Shown piece by piece: positions 16,719 through 25,323 of a DNA stretch of 64,000 nt. The position numbers were made by a program, and so were the translations under genes. Each line of letters begins with the position of its first letter. Position 1 is the first letter of the stretch. Below the pieces are notes generated by a model. That model saw only the letters and a list, made by a program, of their open reading frames with translations, ran no database searches and was not told the DNA's origin. Source of the stretch: Actinopolymorpha sp. NPDC004070 (GTDB lineage Bacteria; Actinomycetota; Actinomycetes; Propionibacteriales; Actinopolymorphaceae); the NCBI RefSeq assembly GCF_040610475.1, contig NZ_JBEXMJ010000002.1, forward strand, positions 465,541-529,540. The letters run 5' to 3'.

Positions 16719-17401
16719 CCCGCCGCACGCAACCGGCCCACCTCCCGCAGGTGCAGGCGCACGAGACGCGGCTGGACGACCTTGACGACACCACGCTCAC
16801 CCTGCCGCCGGCCGGGCTGGTGCTCGGGTCGGGACAGGCCGGTGCGCTCGTCGTACGCCTGTTCCGCAGCGACCCGGTGCGCATCTGCGTGGTGTCCCGC
16901 GGCCAGCTGGCCCAGCTCGTCGCCTACCGCGCGATCGCGGTCGGCGCCCACGTCACCGTGGTCACCGACGCGGTGGCCGCCTGGGGCCGGCTGGTGTCGG
17001 CCGTTCCGCGCGGCCCGTCCTGGCTGACCGTGCTGCCGACGGGAGCCCGGGTGAGCGCTACCGGCAGCCTCGCCCGGCCGTCGCTGGTCATCGACGCCAC
17101 CCGCGACCACCAGGCCCTGCCTCGGTGGGAGCAGGGCGACTGGCAGACGTTCATGTCGGTGCAGACCGACCTCGAGCCCAGCGACGAGCAGCGGCTGCGG
17201 TCCTCGGACCTGCTGATCGCGCAGCGGGTGGAGCCGGCCGCGGCCGACGTGGCCCGGCGCGGGTTCGGCCTGGCCAGGGACCGCGCCGGCTGGCTCACCC
17301 AGATGCCGCCGGACGTCGTCGCGGTGGCCGCCGCCGGGCAGCTGGCGTTCGGTCAGCTCGGGCTGAGCGGCATGGAGCAGCGGCTGTTCGGCGACCGCTG
17401 A
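16715..17401 (+). CDS. Unknown T7SS-locus protein coupled to EccE
   Basis: 228 residues, soluble, alpha/beta. It opens with a polar 25-residue segment, then alternating short strands and helices: LVLGSGQAGALVVRLF, RICVVSRGQLAQLVAYRAIAVGAHVTVVTD, LVIDATRD and DLLIAQRV. This pattern looks Rossmann-like but has no Walker A. No export signal. It starts within the eccE stop (GTGA), which argues for a partner or regulator of EccE. Similar small proteins accompany actinobacterial ESX loci in my recollection, but I cannot name the family. Alternatively it could be a detached C-terminal domain of a longer EccE. Convergent with eccD, 37 bp apart. Confidence 0.6.
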   Translation: MTRRTQPAHLPQVQAHETRLDDLDDTTLTLPPAGLVLGSGQAGALVVRLFRSDPVRICVVSRGQLAQLVAYRAIAVGAHVTVVTDAVAAWGRLVSAVPRGPSWLTVLPTGARVSATGSLARPSLVIDATRDHQALPRWEQGDWQTFMSVQTDLEPSDEQRLRSSDLLIAQRVEPAAADVARRGFGLARDRAGWLTQMPPDVVAVAAAGQLAFGQLGLSGMEQRLFGDR

Positions 17402-17438
17402 GCGCGCGGCCCGGCCCGAGGCCCGGGCCCCCGAAATC

Positions 17439-18836
17439 TCAGGACAGCAGCGCGATGATCGCGTCGTACACGCCCATCGCGCCGAACGCCAGCGGCACCA
17501 CCGTGAGCAGAACGAGTACCTCGAACAGGTCGGTGTAGCGGGCCCAGTACGGCGACAGCCGCCGCCCCGGCGCGTTGACCGCCCAGGCACCGAGCGCGGC
17601 GGCGACGAGCAGGCACGGCACCCCCACCGCGAGCACCGTCATGGCCCCCGATCCGTCGCCGGTCGCCAGCCGCCAGACCAGCAGCGCGGCGCAGGCCACC
17701 CCGCCACACACCAGCCACCGCCGGTGCGTACGGCCCCGGAAGTGCCGGGAGCGCAGGAACAACGCCAGCCCGGTGACGCCGACCAGCGCCGGCCCGAACC
17801 AGCCCGGCTGCCGGGTGAGCCAGACCGCGCCGACGGCGCACACCGTGGTGGTGGCGGCGATCAGCGCGGCCACCAGCCGGTCGGCAACGACGGCCTGCTG
17901 CAGGACGGTCGGTCCGGGCAGGACGCCGGACTGCCGGCGGAGGTCCTCCGAACTGGTCGGCAGCTGGGGGAGCGGCAGCTGGGCGAGCCGGGCGCAGATC
18001 GTCGGCAGGAACGGCATCACCCCCAGAGCGAGCGCCACCGTCGCGGCGGCGACCACCCCGGCCGAGGCGGACAGGACCAGCACCGCCGCCGCGGCGAGGG
18101 CGCCGACCAGGGCGACGGCCGCGACGCCGAGGAAGCCGTCCCATCCGGCCGCCACCGCGAACGCCGAGACCGTCGCCAGCACGAGCACCAAGGCGCACCC
18201 GACCAGCACCTGCGGAGCGCCGAAGTCGCCGAGCCGATGGTCGCCGCCGAGGAGGAGCAGCCCGCCGACGCCCGCGTAGCCGACGCCCGCGGCCGCCAGC
18301 AGCACACCGGCGTCCGGCTGCCCGAAGGCCCGCGACATCGCCGTACCACCACCGACCAGGCCGAGCGCGGCGACCAGCGCCACCGCCGACTGGAGCAGCC
18401 AGGACGGGCCGGTGGTCAGCGCCACCAGCGCCCCCAGCGCGAAGAACGTGCCCGCGGTCGACAGGGCGGTCGCCCGTGCGTCGGACGGCTGCCAGGCGGC
18501 CCGCCGCTCCCGCGTGGCCACCGCGACCGCGTCGGCCACGTCGTCGAACGCGAACTCCGGGATGGCTCCCTCGCGGTGGCGCAGGTGGAGCACGTCGCCG
18601 TCGCGTACGCCGAGACCGGACAGGTGCAGCGACGGGTCGAAGGCGGACTCGCCGAGCCGCTGCAGCACCCACCCGCCACGCAGGAACGCCGGGTCGTCGG
18701 GGTTCTCCCCGGCGTACCGCAGCAGTGTCGGCAACAGGTCGGCCAGCGGGGTGTCGGTCGGCAGGGCGAGATCCATCCGGGTGCGCGGGGCGACGACGGT
18801 GACGCGACAGAGCTCCACGCCGCTGTTCGCGTCCAC
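17439..18836 (-). CDS. eccD: Type VII secretion protein EccD
   Basis: 465 residues. The first 90 residues form a ubiquitin-like domain (CRVTVVAPRTRMDLALPTD, LHLSGLGVRDGDVLHLR). Eleven hydrophobic segments follow from about residue 125, the EccD layout; EccD dimers form the membrane vestibule of the ESX channel. GTG at 18836 is chosen on the GAGGAG 7-8 nt upstream and on the family alignment; the longer frame upstream runs through the repeat array of the promoter. Divergent from eccC across a 187-bp gap with two kinds of short repeats. Confidence 0.93.
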   Translation of the reverse strand: MDANSGVELCRVTVVAPRTRMDLALPTDTPLADLLPTLLRYAGENPDDPAFLRGGWVLQRLGESAFDPSLHLSGLGVRDGDVLHLRHREGAIPEFAFDDVADAVAVATRERRAAWQPSDARATALSTAGTFFALGALVALTTGPSWLLQSAVALVAALGLVGGGTAMSRAFGQPDAGVLLAAAGVGYAGVGGLLLLGGDHRLGDFGAPQVLVGCALVLVLATVSAFAVAAGWDGFLGVAAVALVGALAAAAVLVLSASAGVVAAATVALALGVMPFLPTICARLAQLPLPQLPTSSEDLRRQSGVLPGPTVLQQAVVADRLVAALIAATTTVCAVGAVWLTRQPGWFGPALVGVTGLALFLRSRHFRGRTHRRWLVCGGVACAALLVWRLATGDGSGAMTVLAVGVPCLLVAAALGAWAVNAPGRRLSPYWARYTDLFEVLVLLTVVPLAFGAMGVYDAIIALLS

Positions 18837-18903
18837 TGTTGATCTCCTCGTCGGGCTGGGGCAGCCTGGAAGCGGCTGGAGGGGCCTGTCCGTGTCGGGT
18901 CGT

Positions 18904-18992
18904 ATTGTCTGCCATTGTCTGACACCGAAGTGCACCGACCGCCACCGCACATCCACCGCACACCCGCACCACATCCACCGCACATCCACCGC
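18904..18992. repeat. Two short-period repeat arrays in the eccD-eccC divergent promoter
   Basis: ATTGTCTGCC-ATTGTCTGAC (18904-18923) is a 10-bp direct repeat. It is followed by five 11-bp units (18938-18992), three of them identical, ACATCCACCGC (18949, 18971, 18982), and two variants. Periods of 10 and 11 bp place each unit on the same face of the helix, as expected for a cooperative regulator. The array lies between the starts of eccD and eccC and so could control both halves of the secretion locus. Confidence 0.6.
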
Positions 18993-19023
18993 ACCCGTCG
19001 GTCCGGCTGAGAGGGGCCGCGCA

Positions 19024-22000
19024 GTGAGCACGGTGCTCTACCGTCGCCCCGGTCGCCGGCAGCCGCCGGCGCTGCCCAAGGGCGAGGTGTTGTTCGAGGC
19101 GCCGCCGGAGCTGCCCGAGGCCACGCCCGGCGGGGCGATGCAGAAGATGTTCGGCATCCTGCCCATGCTCGGCGGCGGTGCGGTGATGGCGTTCATGCTG
19201 TCCAGCGGCTCCACCGGCAACAACTCCATGCGGCTGCTGATGAGCGGCACGATGGCCGTGTCCATGGTGGGGATGTACATCAGCCAGCTCGGCAGCGGCG
19301 GCAAGAACGGCGAGCGCAAGCACCAGATCGACGGCAGCCGGCGTGACTACCTCCGTTACCTCGGCCAGCTCCGCCGGCGGGTCCGCACCGCCGCCAACCG
19401 GCAGCGCGAGGCGCTGGAGTGGCGTTATCCCGAGCCCGACAGCCTGTGGATGCTGCCGCTGAGCAGGCGGCTGTGGGAACGCCGGCCCGGCGACCGCGAC
19501 TTCGGGCACGTACGCGTCGCCAAGGGCGTCCAGCGGTTCGTCCTGCAGCTGATCGCGCCCGAGACCAAGCCGGTGGAGGATCTCGAGCCGGTCGCCGCGG
19601 GCGCCCTGCGCCGGTTCATCGCCACCTACCGCACCGTTCCCGACGTGCCGGTCGCTGTGTCCCTGCGCGGTTTCGCGCACGTCCGCATGGACGGCGACCC
19701 GCAGGCCGTCCGCGGCCTGGCCCGGGCGATGGTCGCGCACCTCGCCGCCTTCCACGCCCCGCACGAGTTCGTCGTCGCGTCCTGCCTGGCCCCCGACAGG
19801 CGGGCCGACTGGGACTGGCTCAAGTGGCTGCCGCACGCGTTGCACCCCACCGCCACCGACGGCGCGGGTCAGGTACGGCTGGTCACCTCGTCGCTGGCCG
19901 AGCTCGAACGCCTGTTGGCACCTGAGCTCGCCAACCGGCCGCTCTTCTCCGCCGACGGCAAGCCGCTCACCGGCCAGCCGCACGTCGTCGTCCTGGTCGA
20001 CGGCGGGCACGCCAGCACCGACTCGCGGTTCCTCAGCTCACCTCCGCAGGGCGTGACGGTGATCGACCTCACCGGCAACGCCGTCCGACGGTTCGGTGAC
20101 GGCGTGATGCGGCTGCGGGTCACCTCCGACCAGGTTTTCCACGTCGCCGCGGGCGCCGACGACGACCTGGACGCGGGCGGCAAAGAGAGCCTGCTCGGCC
20201 GGCCCGACGAGCTGACCGTCGCCCAGGCCGAGTCGTTCGCCCGCCAGCTCGCCCCGCTGCGGTCCGCCCTGGTCGGGCCGACCGGCGTGGTCGAGGAGCA
20301 GGCGGAGGTCGAGGAGGTGAAGCCGCAGTACGAGCTGGAGCTGATGAGCCTGCTCGGCATCCCCGACGCCTACCATCTCGACCCCGACGTCATCTGGCAG
20401 CCGCGGCCACGTCACGACCGGCTGCGCATCCCGTTCGGGCTCACCCCCGACGGTCAGCCGGTGGAGCTGGACATCAAGGAGTCCGCCCAGGGCGGCATGG
20501 GCCCGCATGGGCTGGTCATCGGCGCCACCGGTTCGGGCAAGAGCGAGGTGCTGCGCACGTTCGTGCTCGGCCTGGCCGTCACGCACTCCCCCGACGCGCT
20601 CAACCTCGTCCTCGTCGACTTCAAGGGCGGCGCGACCTTCCTCGGCCTGGACAGCCTGCCGCACGTTTCCGCGGTCATCACCAACCTCGAGGACGAGCTG
20701 ATCCTGGTCGACCGGATGCAGGACGCCCTTGCCGGTGAGATGAACCGCCGGCAGGAGCTGCTCCGGCAGGCCGGCAACTACGGCTCGCTGCGCGACTACG
20801 AGGACGACCGCGCCAAGGGCAAGCCGCTGGAGCCGATGCCGTCGCTGTGGATCGTGGTCGACGAGTTCAGCGAGCTGCTGTCGGCCAAGCCGGAGTTCAT
20901 CGAACTGTTCGTGATGATCGGCCGGCTCGGGCGAAGCCTCGGCGTCCACCTGCTGCTGGCGTCCCAGCGGCTGGAGGAGGGCAAGCTGCGCGGGCTGGAC
21001 ACGCACCTGTCCTACCGGGTCGGCCTGCGCACCTTCTCCGCCGGTGAGAGCCGGGTCGTGCTCGGCGTCCCCGACGCCTACGAGCTGCCGCGGGAGCCCG
21101 GTGGCGGTTACCTCAAGGTCGGTACGGAAGGCCTGGTCCGTTTCAAGGCCGCCTACGTCGGCGGGACCTACGAGCCGTCGGGGCTGGCCACCGGACCGGG
21201 ACGCAAGCCGCCGCCGAAGCCGGGCGAGAAGCGCTGGGTGCCGCGGATCACCGCCTACACCACCGACTACGTCGAGCCCGAGATCGTGCAGGTGCCGGTG
21301 GAGCCGGAGCCGGAGGAGGTGCCGGCGTACGCCCAGCAGGACCGGCCCGAGCCCCGGGTGCTGATCGACCTGGTGGTCGACCAGCTGAAGACCATGGGCC
21401 GGGCCGCACACCAGGTGTGGCTGCCCCCGCTGGACGCGCCGCCGACGCTCGGCGCGCTCCTGCCCGGCCCCCTCACGGTCAGCACCGACAACGGCCTGAC
21501 GGTCGACTGGGAGGGCCGCGGGATGCTGCGTGCCCCGGTCGCGCTGGTGGACAAGCCCTACTACCAGCGCCGCGACCCGATGTGGCTCGACCTGGCCGGC
21601 GCGGGCGGGCACGTCGGCATCGTCGGCGGACCACAGTCCGGCAAGAGCACGCTGCTGCGCAGCCTGATCGCGTCGTACGCCCTCACCCACCGGCCCGACG
21701 AGGTGGCCTTCTACTGCCTGGACTTCGGCGGCGGGACGCTGTCGGCGCTGCTCGGGCTGCCGCACGTGGGCGGGGTGGCGACCCGGCTCGACGCGGACGC
21801 CATCCGGCGTACCGTCGGCGAGCTGACCGCCCTGCTGGAGCAGCGCGAACGCGCCTTCACCGACGCCGGCGTCGACTCGATCGCCACCTACCGCCGGATG
21901 CGGCGGCAGGGCCGCATCCAGCCCGACCGGTTCGCCTCCGACGTGTTCCTCGTCGTCGACGGGTGGGGCACGGTCCGCGCCGACCACGAGGCCGTCGAGG

Positions 22001-23112
22001 CCGCCGTCACCACGCTGGCCGCCCGCGGGCTCGGGTTCGGCATCCACGTGGTGGCCACCGCGAACAAGTGGTCGGAGTTCCGGATGGCGATCAAGGACCT
22101 CATCCAGACCCGGCTGGAGCTGAAGGTCGGTGACCCGTACGACTCCGAGGTCGACCGCAGGGCCGCCGCCAACGTCCCCGCCAACCGGCCGGGGCGCGGG
22201 CTCTCACCCGAACAACTGCACTTCCTCGGCGCGCTGCCCCGCATCGACGGGGTGGAGGAAGCCGAGGACGTCGCCGACGGCGTGCAGGCGATGGTCGCCG
22301 CGGTCGCGGACGCCTGGCGGGGGCCGGTCGCGCCGCCGGTGCGGCTGCTGCCGGAGGAGCTTGCGCTGCAGAGCCTGCCGCAGGCGGGCGCCGACCCGCG
22401 GCCGGGCGTTCCCATCGGCATCGACGAGGACGAGCTGGCACCGGTCTACCTCAACCTCGACGAGGAGCCGCACCTCGTGGTGTTCGGGTCCAACGAGTGC
22501 GGCAAGTCCAACCTGCTGGAGGTCATCGCCCGCGGGATCGTCGACCGGCACCCGCCCAACGAGGCGCGGCTGATCATCATCGACTACCGGCGCGCACTGC
22601 TGGACGCGGTGAGCGGCGACCACCTGATCGGTTTCGCCGCGTCCTCCGACGCCGCGACGTCGCTGCTCAAGGACGTCGGTGCGGCCCTGCGCAAGCGGCT
22701 GCCCGGTCCGGACGTGACGTCGGAACAGCTCCGCAACCGGTCCTGGTGGAAGGGCTCCGACCTCTACCTCATCGTGGACGACTACGAGCTGGTCGCCACC
22801 TCCTCGGGCAACCCGCTGGCGCCGATCACCGATCTGGTGAGCCAGGCCCGCGACATCGGCCTGCACGTGATCATCGCCCGCGGGTTCGGCGGCGCCGGCC
22901 GGGCGATGTACGACCCGATCGTCCAGCGCATCCGGGACATGGGCAACCCCGGCCTGATCATGTCCGGCACCAGGGAGGAGGGCCAGCTGTGGGGCGGCGT
23001 CCGGGGTGCGCCGCTGCCGCCCGGCCGCGGCACGCTGGTGAGCCGCCGCCTCGGCACCCGGCTGGTCCAGACCGCGTACGTCAAGGGCGCCACCGACCAG
23101 CCCCCCTCCTGA
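19024..23112 (+). CDS. eccC: Type VII secretion ATPase EccC (single-chain, three FtsK/SpoIIIE domains)
   Basis: 1362 residues. The N-terminus VSTVLYRRPGR followed by LPKGEVLFEAPPELPE is the EccC signature. Two membrane helices follow (about residues 40-85), then the DUF region and three FtsK-like ATPase domains with P-loops GATGSGKSE (residue 500), GGPQSGKST (868) and GSNECGKSN (1155). Only the first has a full Walker B with catalytic acid (LWIVVDEF); the second reads VFLVVDGWG and the third LYLIVDDYE, in line with the regulatory nature of these domains in EccC. It is encoded as one chain, not split into Ca and Cb as in ESX-1. GTG start with AGAGGGG 6 nt upstream. It drives and selects WXG100 substrates at the membrane. 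Confidence 0.95.
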   Translation: MSTVLYRRPGRRQPPALPKGEVLFEAPPELPEATPGGAMQKMFGILPMLGGGAVMAFMLSSGSTGNNSMRLLMSGTMAVSMVGMYISQLGSGGKNGERKHQIDGSRRDYLRYLGQLRRRVRTAANRQREALEWRYPEPDSLWMLPLSRRLWERRPGDRDFGHVRVAKGVQRFVLQLIAPETKPVEDLEPVAAGALRRFIATYRTVPDVPVAVSLRGFAHVRMDGDPQAVRGLARAMVAHLAAFHAPHEFVVASCLAPDRRADWDWLKWLPHALHPTATDGAGQVRLVTSSLAELERLLAPELANRPLFSADGKPLTGQPHVVVLVDGGHASTDSRFLSSPPQGVTVIDLTGNAVRRFGDGVMRLRVTSDQVFHVAAGADDDLDAGGKESLLGRPDELTVAQAESFARQLAPLRSALVGPTGVVEEQAEVEEVKPQYELELMSLLGIPDAYHLDPDVIWQPRPRHDRLRIPFGLTPDGQPVELDIKESAQGGMGPHGLVIGATGSGKSEVLRTFVLGLAVTHSPDALNLVLVDFKGGATFLGLDSLPHVSAVITNLEDELILVDRMQDALAGEMNRRQELLRQAGNYGSLRDYEDDRAKGKPLEPMPSLWIVVDEFSELLSAKPEFIELFVMIGRLGRSLGVHLLLASQRLEEGKLRGLDTHLSYRVGLRTFSAGESRVVLGVPDAYELPREPGGGYLKVGTEGLVRFKAAYVGGTYEPSGLATGPGRKPPPKPGEKRWVPRITAYTTDYVEPEIVQVPVEPEPEEVPAYAQQDRPEPRVLIDLVVDQLKTMGRAAHQVWLPPLDAPPTLGALLPGPLTVSTDNGLTVDWEGRGMLRAPVALVDKPYYQRRDPMWLDLAGAGGHVGIVGGPQSGKSTLLRSLIASYALTHRPDEVAFYCLDFGGGTLSALLGLPHVGGVATRLDADAIRRTVGELTALLEQRERAFTDAGVDSIATYRRMRRQGRIQPDRFASDVFLVVDGWGTVRADHEAVEAAVTTLAARGLGFGIHVVATANKWSEFRMAIKDLIQTRLELKVGDPYDSEVDRRAAANVPANRPGRGLSPEQLHFLGALPRIDGVEEAEDVADGVQAMVAAVADAWRGPVAPPVRLLPEELALQSLPQAGADPRPGVPIGIDEDELAPVYLNLDEEPHLVVFGSNECGKSNLLEVIARGIVDRHPPNEARLIIIDYRRALLDAVSGDHLIGFAASSDAATSLLKDVGAALRKRLPGPDVTSEQLRNRSWWKGSDLYLIVDDYELVATSSGNPLAPITDLVSQARDIGLHVIIARGFGGAGRAMYDPIVQRIRDMGNPGLIMSGTREEGQLWGGVRGAPLPPGRGTLVSRRLGTRLVQTAYVKGATDQPPS

Positions 23113-23118
23113 GAGGAG

Positions 23119-24513
23119 CTAGCGGGCGGCGTCCGCGTCGGTGTTCGGGCCGGGGCGCCAGCCGCGGGCCCTCCCTCGTCGGGCCACCGCGACACCGGCG
23201 AGCACGAGCAGGGTCAGGGCGACCGCGCCTCCGCCGACGCCGAGCGCGACCCTACGCGGGGTGGAGTCGGCGGCGGCGGGCGTGGGAAGCGGGGCGATCG
23301 CAGGGCCGGTCTCCGGCCTCCGGGTGGTGCCCGCATCCGGAAGCAGTTGCGTCAGCGCCTCGTACGGATTGACCATCCCGTAGCCGTAGCTTCGGTCCGG
23401 AAGGTCCAGCCCGGGATGGTCGGCGGTGTCCTCGATCAGCCGCTTGACCTGGACCGGTGTCAACCGGTGGTGGTACTTCTCCACCAGCAGGGCGGCGAGC
23501 CCGGAGACGAACGGGGCCGCGAAGCTCGTGCCCTGCTGGCCTCGCTGGTAGTTGCCCTTCGGAGCGGTGCTGGTGAGGTTGGTGCCGGGCGCGACGACGG
23601 ACACCGGGACCGAGGTGGTGCTGAAGTCGGCGACCTTGCCCTGTTCGTCGACCGCGCCGACCACGATGAGGCCCTCGTACCCCTTCTCGGCGGCGAACTC
23701 CGCCGGCCACTGTTCGGCGTTGCCCTGGTTGCCGCCGGTGTTGCCCGCGGCGGTGACCACCACCACACCCTTGTCCAGGGCGTGGTGGACGGCCTGCCCG
23801 AGCGGGTCGTACTCGGTGCTTGTGACGACGGACACGTTGATGACGTCGGCGCCGTTGTCGGCGGCGTAGCGGATGCCGTCGGCGAGCGCGGCGGCCGAGC
23901 CCTGCTCCGGTCCGGGCGCGACCCGTACGGACATGATGTCGGCGAGCGGCGCCACACCTCGCAGCCCGGCGCCCGGAAGCTCCCGGGCGGCGATGATGCC
24001 CGCGACCAGGGTGCCGTGCCCACCGGGTGCGCAGTCGCGCCACGGCGGGATCGGGGTGTCCTCGTCCTGCACGAAGCTGGCCGCGTGGGGAGCGCGGGCG
24101 AGCGTGAGCTGGTCGTTGCGGAAGTCCACGCCGGTGTCGACCACGGCGACGGTGACGCCGCGCCCGGTGGCGAACGGGGTCAGCCGGTCCAGTTGGAGGC
24201 GGCTCTGCGCCCATGGCTCCCCGGCGCTCGTCGCGGGACCGGCGTACTGGTTTCGGCAGTCGGTGTTCTGGTAGCGGCTCGGGTCGACCGGTGCGTTTCC
24301 CGCACCGGTGCCGCCGGGCTCGTCGCCGGTCCGCGACGTGGGCGTCGGATCGGGAGACTTCGGCGGCGTCCGGCTCGCGGTGGGCGTCGGCGTGGGGTTC
24401 GGAGCGGCGGCCGCCGGCGGCGCGATCGTCGCCGGAGCCACGGTGGCGAGCGCGAGGGCCAGCGCGGGTAGGATTCCCGCTGTTCGCACGGTCCTGCCGT
24501 TCGCCCACGTCAC
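23119..24513 (-). CDS. mycP: Mycosin, type VII-associated subtilisin-like protease MycP
   Basis: 464 residues: signal peptide (about residues 9-33), Pro/Thr-rich linker, S8 peptidase domain and a C-terminal membrane helix followed by an Arg-rich tail, the mycosin layout. The catalytic triad is visible as D126 in VVDTGVDF, H166 in GGHGT and S330 in GTSFAAP. Extra Cys residues (TDCRNQY and WRDCAPGG) probably pair, as in mycosins. GTG at 24513 or the next GTG at 24489 could be the start; both give a signal peptide. Mycosins stabilise the ESX membrane complex and process substrates on the outside. It converges with eccC, 6 bp apart. Confidence 0.92.
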   Translation of the reverse strand: MTWANGRTVRTAGILPALALALATVAPATIAPPAAAAPNPTPTPTASRTPPKSPDPTPTSRTGDEPGGTGAGNAPVDPSRYQNTDCRNQYAGPATSAGEPWAQSRLQLDRLTPFATGRGVTVAVVDTGVDFRNDQLTLARAPHAASFVQDEDTPIPPWRDCAPGGHGTLVAGIIAARELPGAGLRGVAPLADIMSVRVAPGPEQGSAAALADGIRYAADNGADVINVSVVTSTEYDPLGQAVHHALDKGVVVVTAAGNTGGNQGNAEQWPAEFAAEKGYEGLIVVGAVDEQGKVADFSTTSVPVSVVAPGTNLTSTAPKGNYQRGQQGTSFAAPFVSGLAALLVEKYHHRLTPVQVKRLIEDTADHPGLDLPDRSYGYGMVNPYEALTQLLPDAGTTRRPETGPAIAPLPTPAAADSTPRRVALGVGGGAVALTLLVLAGVAVARRGRARGWRPGPNTDADAAR

Positions 24514-24731
24514 AGTGGGCGAGGTTACCGGGCGTCGCCAGGTGCATCGTTGGAGCCGTCCACAGCCGTTCACAGCCATCCGTGGGTGGTCCGGTGTGGG
24601 TGCCCGAGCGCGCGTCTTCCCTGGCCACATCCGGAAAACCACCGCCTGTGACCCCGCGTGCGCTCGCCGGACAGCTGCTTTGCCCTGGCGTGCGAGGGTT
24701 TCCGCCCCTGTCGGTGCGGGAAGCAAAGCGT

Positions 24732-24749
24732 CATGCCCAAGCGGGCATG
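24732..24749. promoter_or_regulatory. Inverted repeat in the mycP to anti-sigma-ATPase gap
   Basis: CATGCCC-AAGC-GGGCATG, a perfect 7-bp dyad, lies 43 bp before the GTG of the HATPase gene. The gap of 278 bp (24514-24791) carries the promoters of mycP (leftward) and the HATPase gene (rightward) and no gene. The dyad may be an operator or a small leader hairpin; there is no T-run, so a terminator is unlikely. Confidence 0.45.
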
Positions 24750-24791
24750 CACGGCACAAGGGTGTGGCGAGCGGAGGTCTAAGGAGAAGGC

Positions 24792-25226
24792 GTGACTGTG
24801 GTTTCCGTCGAGAGTTCGACGACCTCCACTGCCTTGGTGCTGCCGTTCGAGGTCGCCAGCGCCAGGACGGCACGGCGACGGCTGGCGGCCGACCTCCGTG
24901 CCGCCGGCATCGCGTCCGACGACGTGCACGACGCGGTCCTCGTTCTCAGCGAACTCGTCGGCAACGCCCTCCGGCACGCTCGACCTCTCGCCACCGGCGC
25001 GTTGCGGGTGACGTGGAGGTGGCGTCCCCACAAGCTGGAGGTGAGCGTCACCGACGGCGGTGGGCCGACCGAGCCACGCCCGTTGGAGCTGCCGGCGTCC
25101 GCGCTGGGCGGCCGCGGGCTGGCGATCGTCGACGACCTCTCCGCCCGGTGGGGCGTACGCCGCGGCAACCGCACCACCACCGTGTACGCCGTGCTCGACA
25201 TGACGCCCGGCACCGACCAGAGCTGA
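24792..25226 (+). CDS. Anti-sigma-factor-type ATP-binding protein (HATPase_c, RsbW/SpoIIAB-like)
   Basis: 144 residues, essentially one GHKL ATPase domain. Motifs: N-box LSELVGNALRHA, G1 box VTDGGGP and a G2-like ALGGRGLAIVDDL. There is no kinase phospho-acceptor domain and no membrane segment, so it is a free-standing regulator of the kind that binds sigma factors or phosphorylates anti-anti-sigma factors in Streptomyces-like organisms. Start: GTG with AAGGAG about 6-7 nt upstream. No sigma factor or STAS-domain partner is adjacent, so its target is unknown; it stands alone between mycP and the glycosyltransferases. Confidence 0.8.
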   Translation: MTVVSVESSTTSTALVLPFEVASARTARRRLAADLRAAGIASDDVHDAVLVLSELVGNALRHARPLATGALRVTWRWRPHKLEVSVTDGGGPTEPRPLELPASALGGRGLAIVDDLSARWGVRRGNRTTTVYAVLDMTPGTDQS

Positions 25227-25323
25227 GGCCCGGCACCCGCCCGAGTCGACGACGCACGGACGCCGGACACCAGCCCGGCCCGACACAGGCGTTTCACCTC
25301 CCACCATGGCCTAGGCTCGTGCC

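Noticed and set aside
18938..18992. CRISPR-like array
   Set aside because: Units are 11 bp without spacers and there are no cas genes; it is a promoter repeat array.
24489..24513. Upstream start for mycosin beyond 24513
   Set aside because: The frame is open for another 120 codons but encodes Arg/Ala-rich sequence without a signal peptide; the GTG at 24513 or 24489 gives a proper one.
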